This document shows, in pieces, positions 57,030 to 64,000 of a DNA stretch of 64,000 bases. Each line of letters begins with the position of its first letter. Within the stretch, counting starts at the first letter, position 1. Below the pieces are notes generated by a model that worked only from the letters and a program-made list of their open reading frames with translations, was not told where the DNA came from and did not search any database. Origin of the DNA: Roseovarius bejariae (GTDB lineage: Bacteria > Pseudomonadota > Alphaproteobacteria > Rhodobacterales > Rhodobacteraceae); the NCBI RefSeq assembly GCF_009669325.1, contig NZ_SZWE01000001.1, forward strand, positions 2,733,501 through 2,797,500, read 5' to 3'. Both the position numbers and the translations under genes were made by a program.

Positions 57030-58346
57030 TTATGCGGTGTCGAGATAGACGCGCCAATGGGTGTCTTCCGGGCGGCTCGCCAGCAGGCGCAACTCCTGGC
57101 GTTTGGTCATCACGAGGTTGCGAACCAGCTCCGGGGGAAGGATGCGGGGCATGAGGGGGCTGGCCTCAAAGCGGTCGATGGCGGTGGACCAGTCGGCGGC
57201 CATTTGTGGCAGGTCGTGGTCATAGGCATTGCCGGTGATGGGGGCGGGGGGCGTCATGTCGTCCTCGATCCCGATGAAGGCGGCGCCAAGAATGGCGGCA
57301 AACATCAGGTAGGGGTTGATGTCGCCGCCTGCGACGCGGTGTTCGATGCGCCGGGCCGAAGGTGGGCCGCCGGGAATACGCAGGGCCGCGGTGCGGTTTT
57401 CATAGGCCCAGCCCGCGCCCGTGGGGGCATGGGCCCCGGGCACAAGCCGGGCGTAGCTGCCTGCATGGGGGGCAAAGATCAGCGTGCTATCGGCCATGGC
57501 CGCCAAGCAGCCGGCGACAGCGGCGCGCAGGATGTCCGAGCCGTCATCGCCACCATTGTCAAAGATGTTGCGGCCCGTCTCGTCCAGAACCGAAAAATGC
57601 ATGTGCATGCCGTTGCCCGCGTCATCGGCGAAGGGTTTGGCCATGAAGGTCGCGGCCAAGCCATACTTGCGCGCCAGCCCCTTGATCAAGGTCTTGAACA
57701 GCCATGTGTCATCGGCGGCGCGCAGGGCCTCCTGATGATGCAGGGTGATTTCGAATTGCCCGATTCCTGACTCGCAGGTGGCGGTCTGGGCGGCGATGCC
57801 CATGGCGGCGCAGCCGTCATATAGGGCATTCAGAAAGTCGTCGAAGGCGTCGAGTTGCGCGACCGACAGGATCTCGGGGGTTTCAAGCGGGCGGCCTGTT
57901 CTGGGGTCTTTTGCCGGGGCCAAGCCTTCACCGCTGTCATCAACGAGGGTGAATTCCAGCTCGGTCGAGGCGATCACGGTCCAGCCATGAGCGGCGTATC
58001 GTTGCAGTATATTTTCAAGGGCGTGGCGCGGGTCGCCGTCAAAGGCTGTGCCGTCCTCAAAGTGCATGGTCATGGGGACCAGCGGCGGTGACCCGTCGAG
58101 CCACGGCATCGGTACGGGGCCGCGCCCTGTCGGTCGCAAGATGCCATCGGCATCACCGGTTTCGAACACCAATGGCGAGCCATCGATATCGGCCCCGAAA
58201 ATATCAACGTTGAGCACCGAAAGCGGCATACGCACCGCGCCTTTACACAACTTTTCGGCATAGCTTGCCGGCACGCGCTTGCCACGCATCTGGCCGTTGA
58301 GGTCGCAGGTGGCGACGCGGAAGGTAGAGTGGTCTGACAGGTCCAT
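57030..58346 (-). CDS. Second glutamine synthetase-like enzyme
   Basis: A 438-residue GS-fold ligase, paralogous to the 452-residue neighbour. It shows ELEFTLVDDSGEG, GIGQFEITLHHQEALRAADD, FMAKPFADDAGNGMHMHFSV and RRIEHRVAGGDINPYL. Sequence divergence from its neighbour suggests a different amine substrate. AAGGA precedes the start. A TTTGATCAAA site lies about 65-75 bp upstream. Confidence 0.87.
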   Translation of the reverse strand: MDLSDHSTFRVATCDLNGQMRGKRVPASYAEKLCKGAVRMPLSVLNVDIFGADIDGSPLVFETGDADGILRPTGRGPVPMPWLDGSPPLVPMTMHFEDGTAFDGDPRHALENILQRYAAHGWTVIASTELEFTLVDDSGEGLAPAKDPRTGRPLETPEILSVAQLDAFDDFLNALYDGCAAMGIAAQTATCESGIGQFEITLHHQEALRAADDTWLFKTLIKGLARKYGLAATFMAKPFADDAGNGMHMHFSVLDETGRNIFDNGGDDGSDILRAAVAGCLAAMADSTLIFAPHAGSYARLVPGAHAPTGAGWAYENRTAALRIPGGPPSARRIEHRVAGGDINPYLMFAAILGAAFIGIEDDMTPPAPITGNAYDHDLPQMAADWSTAIDRFEASPLMPRILPPELVRNLVMTKRQELRLLASRPEDTHWRVYLDTA

Positions 58347-58407
58347 GGGAGCGATCCTTGCGCCTTTTCGAGGCTCAGGCTAATCGCTTGGATCGGACAA
58401 TGCCACC

Positions 58408-58425
58408 ATAATTTGATCAAAAATA
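58408..58425. promoter_or_regulatory. Second TTTGATCAAA operator candidate
   Basis: The left arm and core (CATAATTTGATCAAA, 58407-58421) are identical to the upstream palindrome at 56974-56988; the right arm is degenerate. It lies about 60-75 bp before the second glutamine synthetase-like gene. Confidence 0.6.
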
Positions 58426-58480
58426 TTCTGCCGAACACCGATGTCAGTCTAACGTCTGTAATCTGTCGGTGTCGCGTCGG

Positions 58481-58547
58481 TGGTTTTTTCTTGGGTCAAA
58501 TACCCCTGGGGGGAGTCGCCCGAAGGGCGGCGGGGGCAAAGCCCCCA
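58481..58547. repeat. Long-hairpin intergenic repeat, copy B2 (half element)
   Basis: GGTTTTTTCTTGGGTCAAAT, then ATACCCC, a CGCCCGAAGGGCG hairpin and a GGGGG-CAAAG-CCCCC hairpin. It matches the right half of copy B1 almost base for base. The left arm of the big stem is absent. It lies just past the class I aldolase stop on the minus strand and may act as its terminator. Confidence 0.75.
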
Positions 58548-58561
58548 TACCGCCGAGCGGT

Positions 58562-59455
58562 CTACCCCGCGATCGAAGCCTGATAGATGCTGTCGATCGA
58601 TGCGGCGATGGTCGCATTGAACTCATCATCCGATTGCTGCGCTGAAAGCCCTTCGGTCAGGGCGCGGCTGAAGCTGGCGATCATGCCGGTGTTTTGCGAC
58701 AGGCGGGTGTTGGCCTCGTCGCGCGAATAGCCACCCGAAAGGGCCACCACGCGCATCACGCGGGGGTGGTCAACCAGCGGTTTGTAGTGATTGGCCGCCT
58801 CAGGCAGGGTCAGTTTGAGCATGACCTGTTGATCACCCGGCAGGGCGTCCAGTTGCGCCTTGATCTCGGCCAGAAGAATCCCTTCGGCCTCGGCCTTGTC
58901 GGCGATCGAGATGGTCACCTCGGGCTCGATGATCGGCACGAGGCCATGGCCGAGGATCTGTTTGCCGACCTCGAATTGCTGCGCCACCACGGCCTTGATG
59001 CCTTCGGCATTGGCGGCATTGATGACCGAGCGCATCTTGGTGCCGAAAATACCGGCCTTCACGGCACGCTCCAGCAGGGCGTCGAGGTCGGGCATGGGTT
59101 TCATCATTTGTACACCCTTCTCTTCTTCGGCGAGGCCCTTGTCGACCTTGAGGAAGGGAACGACACCGCGATCTTCCCACATGAATTGCGCAGTCGGTTT
59201 CCCGCCCATTTGGCGGTCCATGGTCATCTCGAACAGGATCGCGCCGACCACCTTGTCGCCGGTGAAGGCCGGGGCTTGGGCGATGCGGGTCCGCATGGCG
59301 TGGACCAGATCGAACATTTCGCCATCGTTGCCATAGGCGTTTTCCTCAACTCCGTAGAGGCGCAGGGCCTTGGGGGTGGACCCCCCCGATTGATCGAGGG
59401 CCGCGATAAAGCCTTTGCCACTGCGTACCTGTTCTGCCTGATGTTCGTTCGACAT
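58562..59455 (-). CDS. Class I fructose-bisphosphate aldolase
   Basis: A 297-residue Schiff-base aldolase of the bacterial class I (FBA I) type. It shows [17 protein letters not shown], the catalytic Lys in [16 protein letters not shown] and VMLKLTLP, and [13 protein letters not shown]. It interconverts fructose-1,6-bisphosphate with triose phosphates. ATG 59455 follows GAGGTC. It lies next to pgk in the same orientation. Confidence 0.93.
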   Translation of the reverse strand: MSNEHQAEQVRSGKGFIAALDQSGGSTPKALRLYGVEENAYGNDGEMFDLVHAMRTRIAQAPAFTGDKVVGAILFEMTMDRQMGGKPTAQFMWEDRGVVPFLKVDKGLAEEEKGVQMMKPMPDLDALLERAVKAGIFGTKMRSVINAANAEGIKAVVAQQFEVGKQILGHGLVPIIEPEVTISIADKAEAEGILLAEIKAQLDALPGDQQVMLKLTLPEAANHYKPLVDHPRVMRVVALSGGYSRDEANTRLSQNTGMIASFSRALTEGLSAQQSDDEFNATIAASIDSIYQASIAG

Positions 59456-59641
59456 GATCTGACCTCTGGATTCGGAATAAAATACGTGCGGGCGCACCAG
59501 TTGGCCCGCTTCTAGGCGAGGGGGGCGGGCGTTGCAATTCTGGTGGCGCTAACAGCGGTTGCCGCCGTGGCAGTTTGCTTAAGTGTCGTCTTTTCAGGGT
59601 GCGCGCGGCGGGCTTGTGTGGCCGGGCGGCCTGTGCGGTGC

Positions 59642-59689
59642 CCGAAATCTTCAAAAGATTTCGGACCGATTTCTTTTCAAGAAATCGGT
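59642..59689 (-). terminator. Back-to-back perfect hairpins after pgk
   Basis: Two abutting stems, CCGAAATCTT/AAGATTTCGG (59642-59664) and ACCGATTTCTT/AAGAAATCGGT (59665-59689), each with a 3-nt loop. They begin 25 nt past the pgk stop. No strong T-run follows. Confidence 0.6.
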
Positions 59690-59713
59690 GGGCGCTACTG
59701 CCGCACCTCCGGA

Positions 59714-60898
59714 TCAGGCCTTGAGCGCGGCCACACCCGGCAGGTCTTTGCCTTCCATCCATTCAAGGAAGGCGCCGCCGGCCGTGGAGATATAGGTGAA
59801 ATCGCCCGCAGCCCCCGATTTATTGAGGGCGGCCACGGTATCACCGCCGCCTGCGACGGAGATAAGCCTGCCTGCTTTGCTAAGCTGAGCGGCGTGAAGG
59901 GCGGCGGCGTTGGTGGCGGCATCGAAGGGCGCGATTTCGAAGGCCCCGAGGGGGCCGTTCCAGATCAGCGTCTTGGCCTTGTCGAAGGCGGCGGTGATGC
60001 GCGCCACAGCTTGCGGGCCTGCGTCGAGGATCATCGCGTCTTCGGGGACGGCATGGGCGGGGACGGTTTCGTTCTCGGCCCCGGCGGCGAATTCGCGGGC
60101 GACCACCACATCGGCCGGCAGCAGGAGTTCACAGCCCGCCGCGCCGGCCTTGGTCATGATCTCGCGGGCGGTATCGGCCATGTCGTGTTCACACAGCGAT
60201 TTGCCGACATTCAGGCCCTGGGCCGCGAGGAAGGTATTAGCCATGCCGCCGCCGATCACCAGTTGATCGACCTTTTCCACGAGGTTGCCCAGAAGGTCCA
60301 GTTTGGTGGAGACCTTGGCGCCGCCGACGACGGCCACCACGGGGCGTTGCGGCGTGGCGAGCGCGGCTTCGAGCGCTTCGAGTTCGGCCTGCATCAGGCG
60401 GCCGGCGCAGGCGGGCAGGTGGCGGGCCAGCCCTTCGGTGGAGGCATGGGCACGGTGCGCCGCCGAAAAGGCATCGTTGCAGTAGATATCACCGAGGCCC
60501 GCAAGGCGGGTGGCGAATTCGGGATCGTTGGCCTCTTCGCCCGGGTGAAAGCGGATGTTTTCCAAGAGCAGCACCTCGGCGCCCTTGGCTTCGGCGGTGA
60601 GGTTCTCGGCCCCGTCGAGTGTTTCGATGAACTGGACAGAGCGGCCAAGGGCCTGTTCGAGGGCCGGGACGATGGGGCGGAGGGACATTTCGTCGACGAC
60701 CTTGCCCTTGGGGCGGCCGAAGTGGGCGATCAGCATCGGCTTGCCGCCCTTGTCGAGGATGTCATTGACCGTGGGGGCGATGCGGATGATGCGGGTGGCG
60801 TCGGTGACGATGCCGTTTTCGATGGGCACGTTGATGTCCACGCGGGTCAGGACCGTTTTGCCGTCGAGGTCCATATCATCAAGGGTTTTCCAGCTCAT
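59714..60898 (-). CDS. pgk: Phosphoglycerate kinase
   Basis: A 394-residue kinase interconverting 1,3-bisphosphoglycerate and 3-phosphoglycerate. The N-terminal [10 protein letters not shown], the substrate region [11 protein letters not shown], the hinge and the nucleotide-binding [14 protein letters not shown] are all present. Near the C-terminus is [14 protein letters not shown] 60898 (MSWKTLDD) follows GGAGA. It lies upstream of the aldolase on the minus strand. Confidence 0.97.
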   Translation of the reverse strand: MSWKTLDDMDLDGKTVLTRVDINVPIENGIVTDATRIIRIAPTVNDILDKGGKPMLIAHFGRPKGKVVDEMSLRPIVPALEQALGRSVQFIETLDGAENLTAEAKGAEVLLLENIRFHPGEEANDPEFATRLAGLGDIYCNDAFSAAHRAHASTEGLARHLPACAGRLMQAELEALEAALATPQRPVVAVVGGAKVSTKLDLLGNLVEKVDQLVIGGGMANTFLAAQGLNVGKSLCEHDMADTAREIMTKAGAAGCELLLPADVVVAREFAAGAENETVPAHAVPEDAMILDAGPQAVARITAAFDKAKTLIWNGPLGAFEIAPFDAATNAAALHAAQLSKAGRLISVAGGGDTVAALNKSGAAGDFTYISTAGGAFLEWMEGKDLPGVAALKA

Positions 60899-61030
60899 GC
60901 CCAAGTCTCCGTCTTCCACTTTTACGCCGGCCTCTCTTGGCCTGTTGGGGGCGGGGCGTCAAGGTGGCGCTTGTCCATTGCCGCGCGAGGCCATAGGTAT
61001 CGGGGAAACTTATCACAGGAGGAGGCCCGA

Positions 61031-61537
61031 ATGGCCGAGATCAAGGACCCTGAAAACACCATTTTGGTGGAACTCAAAGATGGCACCGTGACCATCGAGT
61101 TGATGCCGGATGTGGCCCCCGGCCATTGCGAGCGAATGAAGGAACTGGCGCGCAGTGGGCAGTATGACAACGTGGCTTTCCACCGGGTTATCGATGGCTT
61201 CATGGCGCAGACGGGCGATGTGGCCAATGCCAACATGGAAAAGGATTACAACCCGCGCATGGCGGGCACCGGCGGCAGCGACCTGCCCAACCTCAAGGCC
61301 GAGTTCAGCCGTATTCCGCATGATCGCGGCACCATCGGCGCGGCGCGCAGCCAGAACCCCGACAGCGCCAACAGCCAGTTCTTCATCAATTTCAGCGATA
61401 ACCATTTCCTGAACGGTCAATACACGGTCTATGGCCGGGTGGTCGAAGGGATGGAGCATGTGGACGCCATTCAACGTGGCGAGCCGCCCGCGAACCCCGA
61501 CCGGATGGTCAGCGTCAAGGTGGCCGCCGATGCTTAA
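61031..61537 (+). CDS. ppiB: Cytoplasmic peptidyl-prolyl cis-trans isomerase (cyclophilin)
   Basis: A 168-residue cyclophilin without a signal peptide. The active-site blocks VAFHRVIDGFMAQTGD, RGTIGAARSQNPDSANSQFFI and FLNGQYTVYGRVVEGM are present. It catalyses prolyl bond isomerisation. AGGAGG precedes the ATG. Its stop overlaps the start of an exported paralog by 8 nt. Confidence 0.95.
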   Translation: MAEIKDPENTILVELKDGTVTIELMPDVAPGHCERMKELARSGQYDNVAFHRVIDGFMAQTGDVANANMEKDYNPRMAGTGGSDLPNLKAEFSRIPHDRGTIGAARSQNPDSANSQFFINFSDNHFLNGQYTVYGRVVEGMEHVDAIQRGEPPANPDRMVSVKVAADA

Positions 61538-62078
61538 ACTGGCCGCTGTATTGAGTGTCGTGGCAGCACCCGCACTGGCCACGGGGTTGGAAATCGAAGT
61601 GTCGGGCGAGGCCAACGGGGTGATCAAGATCGACCTGTTGGAGGACGTGGCCCCCGGCCATGTGGCGCAGATCACCGAACTGGCCGAAGAGGGAGCCTAT
61701 GACGGGGTCGTCTTTCACCGGGTGATCGACGGCTTCATGGCGCAGACCGGCGATGTGGAGTTTGGCCTGATCGAGGGCGGTGACATGCGCCGCGCCGGCA
61801 TGGGCGGCAGCGACAAGCCGGACCTCAAGGCCGAGTTTTCGGACATTCCCTTTGATCGCGGCGTGGTGGGCATGGCCCGCAGCCAGAACCCCGACAGCGC
61901 CAACAGCCAGTTCTTCATCATGTTCGAGCCGGGGCATTTCCTGAACGGGCAATATACCGTCGTGGGGCGGGTGACCGAGGGGATGGAGGTTGTCGATGCC
62001 ATCAAGCGCGGCGAAGGCCGCAATGGTGCGGTGATCGGTCAACCCGATGTGATGACATCCGTCACGGTGACGGAATAA
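61530..62078 (+). CDS. Exported cyclophilin peptidyl-prolyl isomerase
   Basis: A 182-residue paralog of the preceding gene with a short signal peptide (MLKLAAVLSVVAAPALATG). It shares VVFHRVIDGFMAQTGD, GMARSQNPDSANSQFFI and FLNGQYTVVGRVTEGM. It probably folds periplasmic proteins. Start at ATG 61530 overlaps the upstream stop, so translation is coupled. Tandem duplication followed by acquisition of a signal is the simplest history. Confidence 0.94.
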   Translation: MLKLAAVLSVVAAPALATGLEIEVSGEANGVIKIDLLEDVAPGHVAQITELAEEGAYDGVVFHRVIDGFMAQTGDVEFGLIEGGDMRRAGMGGSDKPDLKAEFSDIPFDRGVVGMARSQNPDSANSQFFIMFEPGHFLNGQYTVVGRVTEGMEVVDAIKRGEGRNGAVIGQPDVMTSVTVTE

Positions 62079-62082
62079 CAGG

Positions 62083-62883
62083 TTGGCAGGTCCGACGGGA
62101 TATGAGCCGCTCAATACCCTCAAGCCTGTGGCTGAGGGCATCTGGCTGATCGACGGGCCTGCCATAACATTCATGGGCTTGCCGTTTTCGACCCGTGCCA
62201 CGGTGGTGCGCTTGGAGAACGGCGATTTGTGGGTGCATTCGCCCACGCAATTGACCGATGGCTTGCGCGAAGAATTGGAGGCTGTCGGACCGGTGGCGCA
62301 TCTGGTCGCGCCGAACTGGATTCATTATGCGCATGTCGCCGAGTGGCTGGCGGCCTTTCCCAAGGCCGCCTTCTGGGCAGCGCCCGGTGTCGTGGCGCGG
62401 GCCGAGAAGAAGGGGCTGACGTTGCCGAAACCCCGAGATTTGCAGGCCGACAAAGCCGAAAGACCTTGGGCTGGCCAGCTACGGCAGATGATCGTGCAGG
62501 GCAGTAAAGCGCATCGCGAGGCCGTGTTTTTTCACAAGGCCAGCAAGACATTGATCCTGACGGACCTGATCGAGGCCTTCGAGTCCGAGAAACTGCCGGT
62601 CTGGATGCGGCCCTTGGTCTGGATCGCGGGGATCGACGACAGCGACGGGAAGATGCCGCCCGATATGCGCTGGAGCTTCAGGGACAAGGCGGCATTGGCC
62701 CGGGATGTAGAGGCCATGATCGGCTGGGAACCCGAGCGGGTGATCCTTGCGCATGGGCGGTGGTATGAGCGCAATGGCGTGGCCGAGTTGGAGCGGGCCT
62801 TTCGCCGGGTGTTGAAGGATCATCGCTGGGACAAATTGGTCAAGCATGCCAAGGACAAGCACGCGGAGCGCTCTGATAAGTGA
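62083..62883 (+). CDS. DUF4336 domain protein
   Basis: A 266-residue protein of the DUF4336 family. It shows the early GIWLIDGPAITFMGLPFSTR, the strand HLVAPNWIHYAHVAEW and the C-terminal ERVILAHGRWYERNG, giving a metallo-beta-lactamase-like layout without the full metal motif. Translation begins at TTG, 4 nt past the cyclophilin stop; no in-frame ATG fits. Function is unknown. Confidence 0.85.
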   Translation: MAGPTGYEPLNTLKPVAEGIWLIDGPAITFMGLPFSTRATVVRLENGDLWVHSPTQLTDGLREELEAVGPVAHLVAPNWIHYAHVAEWLAAFPKAAFWAAPGVVARAEKKGLTLPKPRDLQADKAERPWAGQLRQMIVQGSKAHREAVFFHKASKTLILTDLIEAFESEKLPVWMRPLVWIAGIDDSDGKMPPDMRWSFRDKAALARDVEAMIGWEPERVILAHGRWYERNGVAELERAFRRVLKDHRWDKLVKHAKDKHAERSDK

Positions 62884-62889
62884 TGGCCT

Positions 62890-63165
62890 CTAACGGGCCA
62901 GCCAAAGACCTGCGACGATGATCTGGACGGCCAGGATCGTGAAGAGATAACGGCGGAACGGCTGTTTGCGGGTTTTGTGTGAAAACCCGTGGATAGCGGC
63001 AAAGATGCCCGGCGTGCCGCCAAGGGCCGCGAGCCAGAGCAGGCGGCGTTCCGGGATGCGGCGGCGGCGCTTTCGGGCGGCGCGTTTATCCAATGCCATC
63101 CACAAAAATGCCGCGATGTTGATCGCGGTGATCCATATCAGGGCAAATTCAAAGAGATTTGGCAT
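62890..63165 (-). CDS. DUF1294 membrane protein
   Basis: A 91-residue protein with an N-terminal helix (FALIWITAINIAAFLWM), the basic stretch DKRAARKRRRRIPE and the diagnostic LLWLAALGGTPGIFAAIHGFSHKTRKQPF. One more helix follows. DUF1294 proteins are often attached to cold-shock domains; here it stands alone. Function is unknown. Confidence 0.88.
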   Translation of the reverse strand: MPNLFEFALIWITAINIAAFLWMALDKRAARKRRRRIPERRLLWLAALGGTPGIFAAIHGFSHKTRKQPFRRYLFTILAVQIIVAGLWLAR

Positions 63166-63237
63166 GGCGGGCCTGTGGTTTGGCGAACCTGTGCGATAGC
63201 TGCTGATTGGGCCGCTCGCAAGGGTGCTGCACTGCGG

Positions 63238-63303
63238 CGTGAAATTTTTGTTGATTTTTTCATGGATTCGGTTGAGCGTGAAAAACGGGACGAATTTTTC
63301 ACG
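63238..63303. promoter_or_regulatory. Two CGTGAAA inverted repeats before the XRE-cupin gene
   Basis: CGTGAAAAA (63277-63285) pairs exactly with TTTTTCACG (63295-63303) across a 9-nt spacer. A similar pair, CGTGAAATTTTTG and TTTTTTCATG, spans 63238-63264. Both lie within 75 nt of the regulator start, so autoregulation is likely. Confidence 0.6.
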
Positions 63304-63311
63304 GAAGTTAC

Positions 63312-63884
63312 ATGCAGCAAAACGCGATCAGCACGTCACAAACGCTCGGAAAGGACCTGCGGGCCCTGCGCAAGGCGCGGGGTCTGACCCTGTCGGATTT
63401 GTCCGAGATTTTGGGGCGGTCGGTTGGATGGCTGAGCCAGGTGGAGCGCGACCTTTCGGAGCCGTCGATCAGTGACCTGCGCGAGATCGCGGCGGCACTG
63501 GGCGTGCCGATGTCGATGCTGTTCGGCCATGCGAGCGCGCCGGTGGAAGAACAGGGCTATGTCGTGCGGGCCGGGGCACGGCGGCCCATGGGCGCGGGCG
63601 AGGAAGGGTTGGTCGAGGAGTTGCTTTCGCCCGACCTGACCGATGATTTCGAGGTGATCCACTCCACTTTTGCGCCGGGATCGAAAATGCGAGTGCCCGC
63701 CAAACGGCCGACGCAGGAGGTGGGTTATGTCATTTCCGGGCAGTTGGAGTTGCAGATCGGAGAGCGGGTGTTTTCGCTTGGGCCCGGCGACAGTTTCCGC
63801 TTTCGTGGAGAGCTTTATAGTTGGTCCAACCCGCATGACACCCCTTGCGTGGCGATCTGGGTAATCGCCCCGCCGGTGTATTGA
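63312..63884 (+). CDS. XRE-cupin transcriptional regulator (PuuR-like)
   Basis: A 190-residue regulator. The HTH_3 domain spans residues 11-66 (LGKDLRALRKARGLTLSDLSEILGRSVGWLSQVE, split by a polar step here). A cupin_2 domain covers about 110-185 (EVGYVISGQLELQIGERVFSLGPGDSFRF). This architecture is that of PuuR and related amine or amino acid sensors. The nearby gamma-glutamylation cluster makes a polyamine link possible, but its own promoter sites differ from TTTGATCAAA. It is followed by a LysE-type exporter gene 9 nt away. Confidence 0.9.
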   Translation: MQQNAISTSQTLGKDLRALRKARGLTLSDLSEILGRSVGWLSQVERDLSEPSISDLREIAAALGVPMSMLFGHASAPVEEQGYVVRAGARRPMGAGEEGLVEELLSPDLTDDFEVIHSTFAPGSKMRVPAKRPTQEVGYVISGQLELQIGERVFSLGPGDSFRFRGELYSWSNPHDTPCVAIWVIAPPVY

Positions 63885-63893
63885 GGGGATGAA

Positions 63894-64000
63894 ATGAGTT
63901 TCGAGGCTTGGACCATATTCGCGCTGTTTTGGGTGGTGTTCGTGACCACGCCGGGGCCGAACCATTTGAATTGCCTGCGCAACGGCATGACCGTGGGGTT
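63894..64000 (+). CDS. LysE-family translocator (3' truncated by window end)
   Basis: Only the first 35 codons are visible. They read MSFEAWTIFALFWVVFVTTP, then GPNHLNCLRNGMTVG, matching the LysE/RhtB start with the conserved PGPN motif. GAGGGG precedes the ATG, and the gene follows the XRE-cupin regulator by 9 nt, so both are probably cotranscribed. Amino acid or amine export is expected for the family. Confidence 0.85.
   Translation, partial: MSFEAWTIFALFWVVFVTTPGPNHLNCLRNGMTVG

Noticed and set aside
59543..61030. Long in-frame extension upstream of the cyclophilin gene
   Set aside because: It runs antisense to pgk, while the true start at 61031 has AGGAGG and begins the cyclophilin fold.

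Overview
The window looks like a chromosomal segment from a marine Rhodobacteraceae (Roseobacter-group) alphaproteobacterium. The evidence is a high G+C content, a class I PHA cluster, a fused SecDF, an alphaproteobacterial ccmABCDG run, a VPEID-CTERM exosortase and Roseobacter-style gene neighbourhoods (yfgM-like/bamB/der; yajC/secDF/Mth938-like/ccm; acnA next to a DUF1223 gene). No rRNA, tRNA, phage, insertion sequence or CRISPR array was recognised. Placement is inferred from gene content only; no database search was possible.

Layout. 1-1.2 kb: the 3' part of an exosortase E fused to a CPBP protease, facing a short VPEID-CTERM protein. 1.4-6.4 kb: an RND efflux pump with its adaptor (minus strand). 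6.7-10.2 kb: yfgM-like/bamB/der. 10.2-13.5 kb: a TspO-like membrane protein, a fatty acid desaturase and serS. 13.9-20.7 kb: a long plus-strand run for protein export and cytochrome c maturation. 20.8-29.9 kb: a small secreted peptide candidate, an FAD-linked hydroxyacid dehydrogenase, acnA, a DUF1223 protein, an aminotransferase, an XRE regulator overlapping sdhE, and a MarR regulator. 30-34 kb: a DUF1194 protein, a glyoxalase, and a Slam-like outer-membrane protein paired with a TbpB-like surface lipoprotein. 34-42 kb: thyX, a gene-poor repeat region, small genes, a bufferin (copper-binding RiPP) operon bufA-bufB-bufC-doxX, and thrS. 42.5-46.7 kb: a small acidic protein, an MFS permease, two alpha/beta hydrolases and small proteins. 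46.7-51.2 kb: phaZ, phaC, phaP and phaR, with CTGC-N3-GCAG sites in the control regions. 51.2-58.3 kb: a LysR regulator, a DegT-type aminotransferase, and a gamma-glutamylation cluster (FAD oxidase, two glutamine synthetase-like enzymes, an amidotransferase). 58.5-64 kb: class I aldolase, pgk, two tandem cyclophilins, DUF4336 and DUF1294 proteins, an XRE-cupin regulator and the start of a LysE-type exporter.

The most unusual features are the bufferin operon with its intercistronic hairpin, the Slam/lipoprotein pair, and two loci carrying a 63-bp-periodic array of GTAC-centred palindromes. Other notable features are repeated hairpin modules at gene 3' ends, a separate dispersed repeat with three diverged copies, an 11-bp-phased direct repeat before yajC, and shared 15-bp palindromic sites in the gamma-glutamylation cluster.
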